Source of the DNA: Verrucomicrobiota bacterium
Lineage (GTDB): Bacteria > Verrucomicrobiota > Verrucomicrobiia > Opitutales > Opitutaceae
Direction: 5' to 3'
NCBI GenBank assembly: GCA_023386835.1
Contig: JAEWIY010000201.1
Span: forward strand, 1-64,000
DNA length: 64,000 bases
In this document: piece by piece, positions 42,362-51,771 of the stretch
Numbering within the stretch: the stretch's first letter is position 1
Layout of the letters: each line of letters starts with the position of its first letter
Notes under the pieces: generated by a model
The model's database searches: none
Seen by the model: only the letters and a program-made list of their open reading frames with translations
Told to the model about the DNA's origin: nothing
Translations under genes and position numbers: made by a program

Positions 42362-44278
42362 ATGAAACGTTTTATCCCTCTTTTGGCGGTGGTGGTGGCG
42401 CTGGGGTACCTGGCGGCGGCGTGGTTCGTCCGGCCGAACAAGTCCGAGTACGACCTCGACGGCTTCGCCCGGCTGCCGGTGCTGTCCAACGGTCGTATCA
42501 AGCCAATGGATACTGTGGCGCGCAGCAGCCTGCTCCTGCTGCAGGGCCGCCAGCGATTCACGACGCCCGAGGGTGAAAAACTCACGCCCACGGCCTGGCT
42601 GCTCGACGTCTTCTTCCGTCCCGAACGGGCGGATACGTACAAGCACTTCGAGCTGGTGCACCCCGACGTGCTCGCGCTCTTCCATCTCACGCCGGAGGAC
42701 GGCGATGGCAAAAAGCGGTTCTCCTACCTGCAACTGGCCGACCACCTCGCTGAACTGGACCGCCAGGCCAGCCTCGCCGGCGCGGTGGAGACGGCGCAAC
42801 GCGACCCGTTTCAGCGCGCGGTCCTCAACGCACGGCGCCAGATCCTCCACTACCAGCAGCTCAAACACAGTCTCGTCTACCCGGACGGGCAGGACTTCCT
42901 CGGCCGCCTGCACCAGTTGCAGGACGAGATGGAGGCCGGCATCGCGGCCGTCCGCGCGCGCCGCGATGGACAGCCGCACGACGAGGAGCTGGCCCAACGG
43001 ATCGTCCGGGCCGGTGAAGCCTTCATGCGCATGCAGCAGATCGGCAGCCTGCTCCCGATCCCGCCGCTGCAATCCACCGGGGACCCGCTGGCTTGGATCA
43101 ACACGGGCCAGTCGTTGCTCGAGTCGTTCCAGTCCGGCAGCGTGAATCCGTACGCGATGACCTACGCCGGCCTCGGCCATGCGTGGCGTTCGCAGAGCCC
43201 GCAGCAGTTCAACACGATTGTCCGGCTGTACACGGAGCAGCTCCAGAACCGCTTTGGACCACAGCTGCAGAAGGCCGGGATCGAGACGAAATTCAACGGC
43301 GCCGAGCCTTTCTACCGGAGCATGGTGCTCTATGTGGTCGCGTTTCTCTTGGCGGTGTTCTCCTGGCTGCGCTGGCCGGAAACCCTCGGGCGCATGGGCG
43401 AAGTGGTCCTGGCCGTCGCGTGGGTCGGCACGACCGTCGGCATTGCCACCCGGATGTGGCTGGAGGGTCGTCCACCGGTGACCAACCTGTATTCGTCCGC
43501 GCTGTTCGTCGGCTGGGGTTCAGTCGCGCTCTGCCTCGTGCTCGAGCGGATTTATCGCAATGGCATCGCATCGGTCGCCGGCGGCACAATCGGTTTCTGC
43601 GCGCTGCTGATCGCGCACCACCTGTCGCTCGGCGGCGATACGCTCGAGATGATGCGGGCGGTGCTGGATTCCAACTTCTGGCTGGCGACGCACGTCATCG
43701 TCGTGACCGCGGGCTACTCCGCCACCTTCCTCGCCGGCTTCCTCGCCATCATCTACATCCTGCGCGGCGTCTTTACGCGTTCGCTCGATCGAACCACCGC
43801 GGTGTCGCTGGAGCGCATGGTCTACGGTATCGTCTGTTTCGCTACGCTCTTCAGCCTCGTCGGCACCATCCTGGGTGGCATCTGGGCTGACCAGTCGTGG
43901 GGGCGGTTCTGGGGCTGGGATCCGAAGGAGAACGGCGCACTGATGATCGTGATGTGGAATGCCGTCATCCTGCACGCTCGCTGGGGTGGCCTCGCCCGGG
44001 CGCGCGGCCTCATGGCTCTCGCCATCGTGGGCAACATCATCACGAGCTGGAGCTGGTTTGGCACCAACATGCTTGGCGTCGGACTGCACAGTTATGGTTT
44101 TATGGATGCCGCCTTCTTCGCGTTGCTCGGCTTTGTCATCAGCCAAATCGCGCTGATCGCGATTGCCTACATCCCGGAGGAGAAATGGCGTAGCGCACCG
44201 CTGCTGGCCGCTGCACCGTCGCGAGCGCCACGGGCTGAACAACTCGCCGACGAGCCGTCCCCGGCTGCCCGCTCCTAA
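42362..44278 (+). CDS. CcsA/ResC-like cytochrome c assembly protein
   Basis: This 638-residue haem handling protein has an N-terminal helix (about 4-22), a large periplasmic insert (about 25-315), then about eight helices. It carries the tryptophan-rich WWD haem-binding motif near residues 505-527 (GGIWADQSWGRFWGWDPK) and conserved His residues in the flanking loops (AHHLSLGG, ATHVIV, GLHSYGF). It presents haem to apocytochrome c together with the ResB-like protein. The long N-terminal insert is larger than in typical CcsA and is a feature of Bacteroidetes/Verrucomicrobia-type proteins. It starts 3 bases after the inserted GxxExxY gene. Confidence 0.87.
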   Translation: MKRFIPLLAVVVALGYLAAAWFVRPNKSEYDLDGFARLPVLSNGRIKPMDTVARSSLLLLQGRQRFTTPEGEKLTPTAWLLDVFFRPERADTYKHFELVHPDVLALFHLTPEDGDGKKRFSYLQLADHLAELDRQASLAGAVETAQRDPFQRAVLNARRQILHYQQLKHSLVYPDGQDFLGRLHQLQDEMEAGIAAVRARRDGQPHDEELAQRIVRAGEAFMRMQQIGSLLPIPPLQSTGDPLAWINTGQSLLESFQSGSVNPYAMTYAGLGHAWRSQSPQQFNTIVRLYTEQLQNRFGPQLQKAGIETKFNGAEPFYRSMVLYVVAFLLAVFSWLRWPETLGRMGEVVLAVAWVGTTVGIATRMWLEGRPPVTNLYSSALFVGWGSVALCLVLERIYRNGIASVAGGTIGFCALLIAHHLSLGGDTLEMMRAVLDSNFWLATHVIVVTAGYSATFLAGFLAIIYILRGVFTRSLDRTTAVSLERMVYGIVCFATLFSLVGTILGGIWADQSWGRFWGWDPKENGALMIVMWNAVILHARWGGLARARGLMALAIVGNIITSWSWFGTNMLGVGLHSYGFMDAAFFALLGFVISQIALIAIAYIPEEKWRSAPLLAAAPSRAPRAEQLADEPSPAARS

Positions 44279-44307
44279 GGCGGGCGCGTCTTTCCGCATC
44301 GCCCGGC

Positions 44308-45519
44308 TCAGCGCCGCGCGGGCGTGCTGCTGGTGGGGAAACAGATCCGGCCGACCGCCTCGTCGAAGTCGGCCGCGCCCCGGATGATTTCGATCTCCAG
44401 GCGCAGGTAGTAAACCGGTACCGGGCACGGCAGGTCGGCCGGGATGCGAACGGCGTCCTTCTCCGTGGTCACGATCATCTCCACCTTCTTCTCCAGTCCT
44501 TCGCTGAAGATGGAAACGAAGTCCTCGTAGTTGAACCGGTAGTGATCCAGGAACCGGCGGGTGAAGACGATCGAGGCGCCCAGTTCGCGCACGAAGGCCT
44601 CGAAGCTCTCCGGAACCGCGATGCCGCTGAAGGCGCCCACCCGTTGGCCCCGCAGCGCGCTCAGCGGTAGCCGGCCTTCCACTACGTCGGGTGGCAGCCC
44701 GAGCCGTTGCAGGTACTGCGGGCGGTGGGCGCACTCGATCACGTCGACGCCCGGATTGTGGCGCTGGATCAGCTCCTCGAGCTCCTCGTCCCGGCGACCG
44801 TCGCTCTTCGTCAGGAAGACGTAACTTGCCCGTTTTAAGTGCTTGATCGGCTCCCGCAGAATGCCACGCGGCAGCAGGAAGCCGTTGCCAAACGGGTTGG
44901 TTTTGTCGACGAGCAGCAGGTTGAGCCGGCCCTTCAGCGGCAGGTACTGGAACCCGTCGTCGAGCACGAGCGTGTCGCAGCCGAACTTCTTGATCGCGTA
45001 GGTGCCGGCCTTGACGCGGTTTTTGTCCACGAGGACGAACACGCCCGGCAAATTACGCGCGAGCATGTAGGGCTCGTCGCCGGCCTCCTCGCTGTCAAGG
45101 AGCACCTCCTGGCCGTTGCTGACGATACGCGGTGGCGGCTCATTGGTGTGGGTCAACCAGAACCACGCCCGCCGCCACAACGGGGGAGACTTGCTCTTGT
45201 AACCCCGGCTCAGGATGGCGACGCGACGTCCGCGATCGCGCAGCGCGCGGGCAAACTTCTCGACCACCGGCGTCTTGCCGGTTCCGCCGACGGTCAGGTT
45301 ACCGACAACCACCACCAGCGAGCCCAGCGGCTGGTCGTGCAGGATGCGTTTTTGGTAAAGCCACAGGCGGACTTGGGCGATGCCGCTGAATAGCAGCGAC
45401 CAGAGGTGCAGAAAGCCGGCAAACAGCACCGCCGCAGGGTCATCCCGCCGACCGTAAATCACGTCGATCGCGAATTGCTCGAACTGGGTCGCCTTCCGTT
45501 TCAGCCAGGATCGGGACAT
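44308..45519 (-). CDS. lpxK: Tetraacyldisaccharide 4'-kinase
   Basis: This 403-residue enzyme of lipid A synthesis phosphorylates the 4' position of the tetraacylated disaccharide at the inner membrane. An N-terminal membrane-associated helix (about residues 30-55) precedes the Walker A loop VGNLTVGGTGKTP (about 72-84). Then come AILSRGYKSKS, VLDDGFQYLPLKGRLNLLLV with the catalytic Asp pair, and FLTKSDG and TTEKDAVRIP strands. It shows the organism has a lipid A outer membrane. It is convergent with ccsA and divergent from the aminotransferase gene. Confidence 0.94.
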   Translation of the reverse strand: MSRSWLKRKATQFEQFAIDVIYGRRDDPAAVLFAGFLHLWSLLFSGIAQVRLWLYQKRILHDQPLGSLVVVVGNLTVGGTGKTPVVEKFARALRDRGRRVAILSRGYKSKSPPLWRRAWFWLTHTNEPPPRIVSNGQEVLLDSEEAGDEPYMLARNLPGVFVLVDKNRVKAGTYAIKKFGCDTLVLDDGFQYLPLKGRLNLLLVDKTNPFGNGFLLPRGILREPIKHLKRASYVFLTKSDGRRDEELEELIQRHNPGVDVIECAHRPQYLQRLGLPPDVVEGRLPLSALRGQRVGAFSGIAVPESFEAFVRELGASIVFTRRFLDHYRFNYEDFVSIFSEGLEKKVEMIVTTEKDAVRIPADLPCPVPVYYLRLEIEIIRGAADFDEAVGRICFPTSSTPARR

Positions 45520-45614
45520 GCGCGTTCAGAAATGGGCCATTGACGGAGGCAGAGGAGAGAAGTTTTGCTCGGCGTTCTCTATCGCGACGCCCGCCGGCGC
45601 GCGCAACGTTTTCC

Positions 45615-46703
45615 ATGAGCTACAAACTGTTCATTCCCGGTCCGATCGCTGTTTCGCCGAAGACGCTGCAAGCGCTCACCTCGGCTCCGATCGGCCATCG
45701 CAGCAGTGATTTCGTGGCGCTGTATCAGTCGATCCAGCCCGACCTGCAGGCGCTGTTCTACACGCAGGATCCCGTGTACCTGTCGACGAGCAGTGCGTGG
45801 GGCATCATGGAAGGCTCCCTGCGCAACGTCTGCGCGCGCAAGGTCCTCAACTGCATGAACGGCGCGTTCAGCGACAAGTGGAATGATGTCGCCCGCCGCT
45901 GCGGCAAGCCGGCCACCGCCCTGAAGTTCGACTGGGGCCAGCCCGTCGATCCCGAAGCGGTGCGCGCCGAGCTGAGCAAGGGCGGCTACGACTGCATCAC
46001 GATCATTCACAACGAAACCTCGTGCGGCTGCATGAGCGACCTCGAGGCGGTGATGAAGGTCGTGCGCGAGTTTCCCGACGTGATCTCGATCGTGGATACG
46101 GTGAGTTCGTTCAGCGCGGTGCCGATCAAGAAGGACGAGCTCGGTATCGACATCATGATTACGGGCTCGCAGAAGGCACTCGCACTGCCGCCCGGCTTGT
46201 CGCTCTGCAGCGTGTCCAAGCGGGCTCTCGACCGCGCCGCCACCCTGCCCGACCGCGGCTACTATTTCGACCTGCTCGAGTTCCAGGCGAACCACGAGAA
46301 AGGCATGACGCCGAGCACGCCGGTGACGCCGCTGATCTACGCGCTGCGCTCGAAGCTCGACGACATCAAGGCCGAGGGCATCGAGGCGCGTTACACGCGG
46401 CACGCCCGGCTCAACGCCACCGTCCGCCAGGCCGTCGAGGGTCACGGCTTCAAGCTCTTCCCCAAGGAGGGCTACGGTTCGGTCACGCTCAACTGCTTTG
46501 CCAACACCCGGAACATCGACCTGACGGTTCTGAACAAGGTGCTGAAGTCGAAGCATGCGCTCGTGATCGACGGCGGTTACGGCAAGCTCAAGGGCAAGAC
46601 GTTCCGCATCTCGAACATGGGCGACGAGACCGACGAGACCATTGCGGTCATGCTGAAGGCGTTTGCCAGCGCGCTGGCCGAGACGCCGACGGCGCAGGCC
46701 TGA
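45615..46703 (+). CDS. Class V aminotransferase, alanine/serine-glyoxylate type
   Basis: This 362-residue PLP enzyme starts at the ATG at 45615 (MSYKLFIPGPIAVSPKTL), the standard N-terminal G-P motif of the family. Other features are STSSAWGIMEGSLRN, the Asp that binds the PLP ring in SIVDTVSSF, and the PLP lysine K187 in ITGSQKALALPPG. Members include alanine-glyoxylate and serine-pyruvate aminotransferases, and some act as phosphoserine aminotransferases in serine synthesis. The substrate cannot be fixed from sequence. The frame start at 45540 is not used. Confidence 0.87.
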   Translation: MSYKLFIPGPIAVSPKTLQALTSAPIGHRSSDFVALYQSIQPDLQALFYTQDPVYLSTSSAWGIMEGSLRNVCARKVLNCMNGAFSDKWNDVARRCGKPATALKFDWGQPVDPEAVRAELSKGGYDCITIIHNETSCGCMSDLEAVMKVVREFPDVISIVDTVSSFSAVPIKKDELGIDIMITGSQKALALPPGLSLCSVSKRALDRAATLPDRGYYFDLLEFQANHEKGMTPSTPVTPLIYALRSKLDDIKAEGIEARYTRHARLNATVRQAVEGHGFKLFPKEGYGSVTLNCFANTRNIDLTVLNKVLKSKHALVIDGGYGKLKGKTFRISNMGDETDETIAVMLKAFASALAETPTAQA

Positions 46704-46731
46704 ACCGACCCGACGTCGCATCGTTGACGGC

Positions 46732-47853
46732 ATGCATCCCTCGCCCGCGCCGCGGCTCTGGCGAGGGGTCGCGGTCGCTCTTGTTTTATTAGTCCTGGCG
46801 CTGATTGGCCTGCGCTGGGACGCAACGGCCGGCTGGACGTCGCTGATTCGCTTCGGCGAAACATTCGCGGACTCACAACTCCCTGAGGTGCGGGCGCTGC
46901 CGGTCGCGATCGCGCCCGGCACGGGTTACGACGGTCAGTTCTACGCCCAGCTGGCTGTTTCGCCCGATCCCCGCCGGCCGGAGCTCGCGGTCGCGGTGCC
47001 CAATCCCGAGTACCGCGCGCGCCGGATGCTGCTGCCTTGGCTCGCCCACGTTCTGGGTGGTGGACGACCTTGGCCGGTGCTGCAGGTTTACGCGCTGCTG
47101 AACGTCGCCTGCTGGGTGATGTTTGCGTGGTGGTGGGGGCGCGAAGTCGGTCTCACCTCCGGTCAAAATCTAGCGCGATGGGCCGCCGCCGTATTGGCGC
47201 TGGGGACGCTGGATAGCGTGCGCCTCGCGCTGACGGATCTACCCGCGACGTTGTTCATCCTGCTCGGGGTGCGGGCGCTGGTGGCCGGACGCCCGTGGCT
47301 GGCGGCGCTGAGTTGGGCGACTGGCGGGCTGACGCGGGAAACGGCCTTGCTCGGCCTCGCCGGAGCCTGGTCGCGCGTCGGACGGTCTTGGCGCACGGTC
47401 GCGATCGTGGTGAGCGCGGTGGTGCCGCTGGTCGGGTGGAGTGTGTGGTTGCACCTGCACCTGGCTCCCGCGCCAAGCAACGCGGCTGGAAACTTTGACT
47501 GGCCGGGTTTCGCGTGGGCGCGCCACCTACTCACCTGCGCCCGAGAGATCAGCCACGGCAACGTTGATTCACGTTATACGTTCGGGCTGCTCGGAGCGCT
47601 CGGCTTGGCGTGGCAATCCATGTACGTGTTGAGCCGTTGGCGCGATCCCGACCCCTGGTTGCGAGCCGCCCTGCCATTCGCTCTGCTCTTCTGGCTGCTC
47701 GGCGACTTTGTTTGGCACGGTTACTGGGCGGTCGCGCGTGTCTGCCTGCCGCTCACGGTCATCTACAGTTTTCGGGCGCCGCTGGGCCCCGTTTACTTCG
47801 CCGCCAACTTAACCGTGCTGCACGGTTTGTACCGGCTGTTGCCGGATCTGTAA
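46732..47853 (+). CDS. Polytopic membrane protein, GT-C-like
   Basis: This 373-residue protein has about eight hydrophobic helices. The first periplasmic loop contains GTGYDGQFYAQLA, a pattern (YDG-x-FY) common in mannosyltransferase-like membrane proteins of the GT-C superfamily, and later LARWAAAVLALGTLDSVRLALTDLP is seen (quoted in part). It is likely to act on a polyprenyl-linked sugar, but the catalytic residue is not certain. The start at 46732 avoids an Arg-rich extension. It begins 28 bases after the aminotransferase gene ends. Confidence 0.68.
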   Translation: MHPSPAPRLWRGVAVALVLLVLALIGLRWDATAGWTSLIRFGETFADSQLPEVRALPVAIAPGTGYDGQFYAQLAVSPDPRRPELAVAVPNPEYRARRMLLPWLAHVLGGGRPWPVLQVYALLNVACWVMFAWWWGREVGLTSGQNLARWAAAVLALGTLDSVRLALTDLPATLFILLGVRALVAGRPWLAALSWATGGLTRETALLGLAGAWSRVGRSWRTVAIVVSAVVPLVGWSVWLHLHLAPAPSNAAGNFDWPGFAWARHLLTCAREISHGNVDSRYTFGLLGALGLAWQSMYVLSRWRDPDPWLRAALPFALLFWLLGDFVWHGYWAVARVCLPLTVIYSFRAPLGPVYFAANLTVLHGLYRLLPDL

Positions 47854-48008
47854 GTGCTGCGCGGAGACCACCGCCGCACCCGGTTCGGCTCATCAAACAC
47901 CGCGAGTTAAGCCGTTGCTGTGGTGAGCCCGAGGAGCCTTCGCGCGAAGGCCGCTGGAAAAGTAATCCTTGAAATGAGGCGCCGCCGCGCATTACCGCTG
48001 CCCGCTTC

Positions 48009-50792
48009 ATGAAGTCTCTTGTTATCGCCGAGAAGCCCAGCGTGGCCGCGGATTTGGCCAAGGCGCTCGGTCGGGTCCCGAAAAAGGGCGAGGTCTACGA
48101 AAACGACGAGTGGGTGATCGCGTCCGCGGTGGGCCATCTCGTTGAACTCGAGATGCCCGAGGACATCGACAAGAAGAAGTACGGGTTCTGGCGACTCGAG
48201 ACGCTGCCGATCATCCCGAACAAATTTGGCCTCAAACCGATCGACAGCTCGAAGGACCGTTTTCAGCTGCTGAAGAAGCTGCTCAACCGGAAGGACATCG
48301 ATCAGGTCATCAACGCCTGCGACGCCGGTCGAGAGGGTGAACTCATCTTCACTTATATCTACCAGCTCGCGAAGGCGAAGTTGCCGGTGAAACGCGCCTG
48401 GATGCAGACCATGACCATGGAAGGCATCCAGGAGGCCTTCCGGTCCCTTCGCGACGGCACTCAAATGGCCGGTCTGGCCGACGCCGCGCGCTGCCGCAGC
48501 GAAAGTGACTGGCTGATCGGCATCAACGGCACGCGAGCCATCACCAAGCGCATGTTCGGATCCCGCGCCGGCAACGTCGCCTCGGTGGGTCGCGTCCAGA
48601 CTCCGACGCTGGCGATCCTGTTCGCCCGCGAACTCGAGATCCGCAACTTCAAGCCCCGGGACTACTGGCGCGTCACGGCCACATTCTCCGTCGCGGCCGG
48701 CAAGTACGAAGGCACGTATCAAAAACCGGACTTCAAGAAGGCGGAAGGCGACGACCAGGATCGCATCGACCGGATCTGGGATCGCGCCCTCGCCGAAGCC
48801 GTGGTGGCGACCTGCCGGGGTGAACCGCCCGCGCGGGTGACGGAGGAAAAGAAGTCCTCCAACCAATCTTCTCCGCGACTCTACGATCTGACGACACTGC
48901 AGCGGGAAGCGAACAACCGCTTCGGTCTCTCCGCCCGTCGGACGCTTCAGATCGCCCAAGCGCTCTACGAACGTCACAAGGTCATCACCTACCCGCGTAC
49001 CGACTCGCGGGCGTTGCCGGAGGACTACATGCCGACCTGCCGTCAGGTGCTCGGCTCGCTCCACGGTGACCTGGCGCCGCACGCGCAGACCGTGCTCGAA
49101 CAAGGTTGGGTGCGCCCGAACAAGCGCATCTTCAACAACGCGCAGATCTCCGACCACTTCGCGATCATCCCCACTGCCGTCAGTCCGAGCAAACTCGAGG
49201 ACCTGGAGGCGAAGGTGTACGACATGATCGCGCGCCGTTTTGTCGCCACGTTCTTCCCTCCGGCGGAGTTCGATGTGACGACCCGCATCAGCACCGTCGC
49301 TGGCACGCACGCGTTTAAGACCGAAGGCAAGGTGCTCACCCAGCCGGGCTGGCTGGCCGTTTATGGCCGCAACGCCATCGACGATGACGGCAAGGCCCTG
49401 CCACCGTTGAAGCCCGAGGATAACAGCGAAGCGAAGACCATCGCCGTCGAGCTGCACTCCGAGCAGACCAAACCGCCGCCCCGCTACACGGAAGCCACGC
49501 TGCTTTCCGCGATGGAAGGCGCGGGCAAACTCGTCGATTCCGAAGAACTCGCCGAAGCGATGAAGGAGCGTGGTCTCGGCACACCGGCGACGCGCGCGGA
49601 CACGATCGACGGGTTGATCAACCAGAAGTATGTCGATCGCCAGCAACGCGAGCTCGTCCCGACGCCGAAGGCCGAGCAGCTGCTCGAGTTCCTCGCGGCC
49701 GTGAAGGCCGACGCGTTGACCAAGCCGGACATGACCGGGGAGTGGGAGTACAAGCTGCGCCAGATGGAGCACGGGCGCTTTGAGCGCGACCGCTTCATGG
49801 CCGAGATCGTCGACGTCACCAAGGGCATCGTCGATCGCACCAAGACCTTCTCCGAGGACGAGTCGCAGGCCCGCGAGACGGACATCGTTTCGCCGACGGA
49901 CGGGCGCCCGCTCCTGGAAACGCTGCGCGCCTACAAGTCACAGGACGGCGCGTTGACCATCTACAAGGTCACGAGCGGCCGGAAGATTGAGGAAGCGGAA
50001 GTGCGCGACCTCGTCACGCACGGCCAGGTCGGACCACTGGACGGTTTCGTCTCCGCCCGCACCGGCAGCCGCTTCCCGGCGACGCTCCGCCTCGTCGACA
50101 ACGGCGAGCCGGGCAAAAAGAAGGTCGAGCTCGATTTCGGCAACAAGGTCGACGTCAACGAACTGGAACCGTTCTGGACCGATCCGGCCAGCGGTGCGGA
50201 ACTCTGCGAGGCGCCGACCAACTACGTGTTGCGGGAGCGCGATGGCGACGGCTGGAAGGAAGCCTTCAAGGTCGGGCGGCTGATGTGCCAGAAGCCGATC
50301 ACCCGTGAGCAGGCGATCCAGCTGGTGACACAGGGGAAAACGGAGCTGATTCAAGGCTTCATCTCCAAGCGCGGGCGGCCGTTTGACGCCTTCCTCACGC
50401 GCCATGGGGCAAAAGTTTCGTGGGAATTCCCGCCGCGGAAGCCCAAGGAAGGCGGCGCCGCCCGCCCCCGGAAGGAGAAGGCGCCGCTCGACCTCTCCCA
50501 GGCGCAGGTGCTCGGCCCGAGCCCGGCCCACACCGACGGCGAACTGCTGCTGGCCGGCGAAGAGTACGTGGTGCGCAAGCGCAACGCCGACGGCACCGAC
50601 CGCGTGGTGTTTAAGGTGAAACGCAACCTCTGCGAACGGGAGCTGACGCCCGACGACATCCAGAAACTGCTCGCCGAGGGCCGGACGCCGTTGATCGAGG
50701 GCTTCGTATCGAAGCGCGGCTCCAAGTTCGGCGCGTACCTCGTCCTGTCGAAGAACAAGGCGAAGGCGGAGTTCGAGTTCCCGCCCCGCTGA
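48009..50792 (+). CDS. topB: DNA topoisomerase III with three C-terminal repeats
   Basis: This 927-residue type IA topoisomerase relaxes and decatenates DNA. The Toprim domain spans 1-150, with E8 in IAEKPS and the metal-binding DAGREGE (105-111). The strand-gate region carries RVQTPTL, and the catalytic tyrosine Y328 lies in VITYPRTDSRALP. After the core (to about 620) come Toprim C-terminal repeats (about 630-730, 735-810 and 840-925), each ending near LIxGFxSKRG-x-FxAxL. There are no zinc-finger cysteines, unlike topoisomerase I. It is longer than E. coli TopB (653 residues) because of these repeats. It should serve decatenation and recombination intermediates. Confidence 0.93.
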   Translation: MKSLVIAEKPSVAADLAKALGRVPKKGEVYENDEWVIASAVGHLVELEMPEDIDKKKYGFWRLETLPIIPNKFGLKPIDSSKDRFQLLKKLLNRKDIDQVINACDAGREGELIFTYIYQLAKAKLPVKRAWMQTMTMEGIQEAFRSLRDGTQMAGLADAARCRSESDWLIGINGTRAITKRMFGSRAGNVASVGRVQTPTLAILFARELEIRNFKPRDYWRVTATFSVAAGKYEGTYQKPDFKKAEGDDQDRIDRIWDRALAEAVVATCRGEPPARVTEEKKSSNQSSPRLYDLTTLQREANNRFGLSARRTLQIAQALYERHKVITYPRTDSRALPEDYMPTCRQVLGSLHGDLAPHAQTVLEQGWVRPNKRIFNNAQISDHFAIIPTAVSPSKLEDLEAKVYDMIARRFVATFFPPAEFDVTTRISTVAGTHAFKTEGKVLTQPGWLAVYGRNAIDDDGKALPPLKPEDNSEAKTIAVELHSEQTKPPPRYTEATLLSAMEGAGKLVDSEELAEAMKERGLGTPATRADTIDGLINQKYVDRQQRELVPTPKAEQLLEFLAAVKADALTKPDMTGEWEYKLRQMEHGRFERDRFMAEIVDVTKGIVDRTKTFSEDESQARETDIVSPTDGRPLLETLRAYKSQDGALTIYKVTSGRKIEEAEVRDLVTHGQVGPLDGFVSARTGSRFPATLRLVDNGEPGKKKVELDFGNKVDVNELEPFWTDPASGAELCEAPTNYVLRERDGDGWKEAFKVGRLMCQKPITREQAIQLVTQGKTELIQGFISKRGRPFDAFLTRHGAKVSWEFPPRKPKEGGAARPRKEKAPLDLSQAQVLGPSPAHTDGELLLAGEEYVVRKRNADGTDRVVFKVKRNLCERELTPDDIQKLLAEGRTPLIEGFVSKRGSKFGAYLVLSKNKAKAEFEFPPR

Positions 50793-51003
50793 GGCAGGAC
50801 TTCGGACCTCAATCAACGAACGACGCCGGGGCCACAACGGGGACCTCGGCGCGCTTGTTTGGGGCCACTCTCCTTGGCCGCGTACGGACGTTGCGCGCCG
50901 AACGGCGCGGGTCGTCTGCGTGCTGGCGGGTCGCGCGCAGCGCCGAGAAGCGACTTTGCAGCCCGTGCTGCGCGGCAGAGCAATTGAGCGGTGTTGCCCG
51001 CGC

Positions 51004-51507
51004 TCAGAGTGCGCCGCCGCACATCTCCTTCGCGGCTTCGGCAATCTGCTCCGGCGACAGGTCACGCACGTGCGTCGCGATCGACCAGCGGTGCCCCGCC
51101 GGATCCTCAATCACGCCGTAACGATCGCCCCAGAACATGTCCTGCACCGGCAAGATCAGCTTGGCGCCCGCTGCGACGGCGCGATCGACCAGCGCGTCCG
51201 CGTCATCGACATTCAGGTGGAGCGTGACCGCGGTGCCGCCGAGCTTGTGTGGCGAAGCGGAGCCACATTGAGGGAACTCGTCCGCCAGCATCACGGATGC
51301 GCCGCCGATCTCCACCATGGCGTGCATGATTCGGCCGTCTGGCGTCGGCAGCCGCATCTGCTCAGTCGCGTCAAACGCGCGCTGATAGAAGGCAATCGCA
51401 TCTTGGGTGTTCGCGCAGACGAGGTGCGGGATCAAACCGCGCATGGCCGGCGGCACGGAGGAGTTGAACGACTTGGCGGAGGGAGTGTTTTCGATGGCAG
51501 TGCTCAT
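51004..51507 (-). CDS. VOC family (PhnB/glyoxalase-like) protein
   Basis: This 167-residue protein has the paired beta-alpha-beta-beta-beta modules of the vicinal oxygen chelate superfamily: IPHLVCANTQDAIAFYQRAF, IMHAMVEIGGASVMLADEF, then VTLHLNVDDADALVDRAV and the closing DRYGVIEDPAGHRWSIATHV. It is of the PhnB or DUF1428-like group, often found in stress or antibiotic resistance contexts, and its substrate is unknown. The start at 51507 is used; the longer frame to 51690 has no homologous character. Confidence 0.83.
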   Translation of the reverse strand: MSTAIENTPSAKSFNSSVPPAMRGLIPHLVCANTQDAIAFYQRAFDATEQMRLPTPDGRIMHAMVEIGGASVMLADEFPQCGSASPHKLGGTAVTLHLNVDDADALVDRAVAAGAKLILPVQDMFWGDRYGVIEDPAGHRWSIATHVRDLSPEQIAEAAKEMCGGAL

Positions 51508-51771
51508 GGGATTCAGAAAGTTGCCCGCGGCCTGAAACCAGCGCGGCGCATGGGTACGACGTAGGACCCGGCCTTCTCCGGACATCCGGTCGCACAAAAC
51601 TTTCAATCGGTGACGTAGCCAAATGAGCCCCGTGCGTGCTGACGACGGAGCAGCCGATATCCTCAGCCTCGTCGGGCGAGCTCGCCTCAATTCGAGACTA
51701 AGGACTTTCCGTCTCTCTGCGGGGTTGAGGTTAAACCCGTGGACCGCCAGGATGTACCCACGACCCCGCTT

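Noticed and set aside
45579..46922. 447-residue minus-strand open frame antisense to the aminotransferase
   Set aside because: The plus-strand PLP enzyme is certain and the antisense product is not protein-like.
47907..49772. 621-residue minus-strand open frame antisense to topB
   Set aside because: It is a mirror of a clear topoisomerase gene in high-GC DNA; the product is His/Arg/Gly-rich with no domain.
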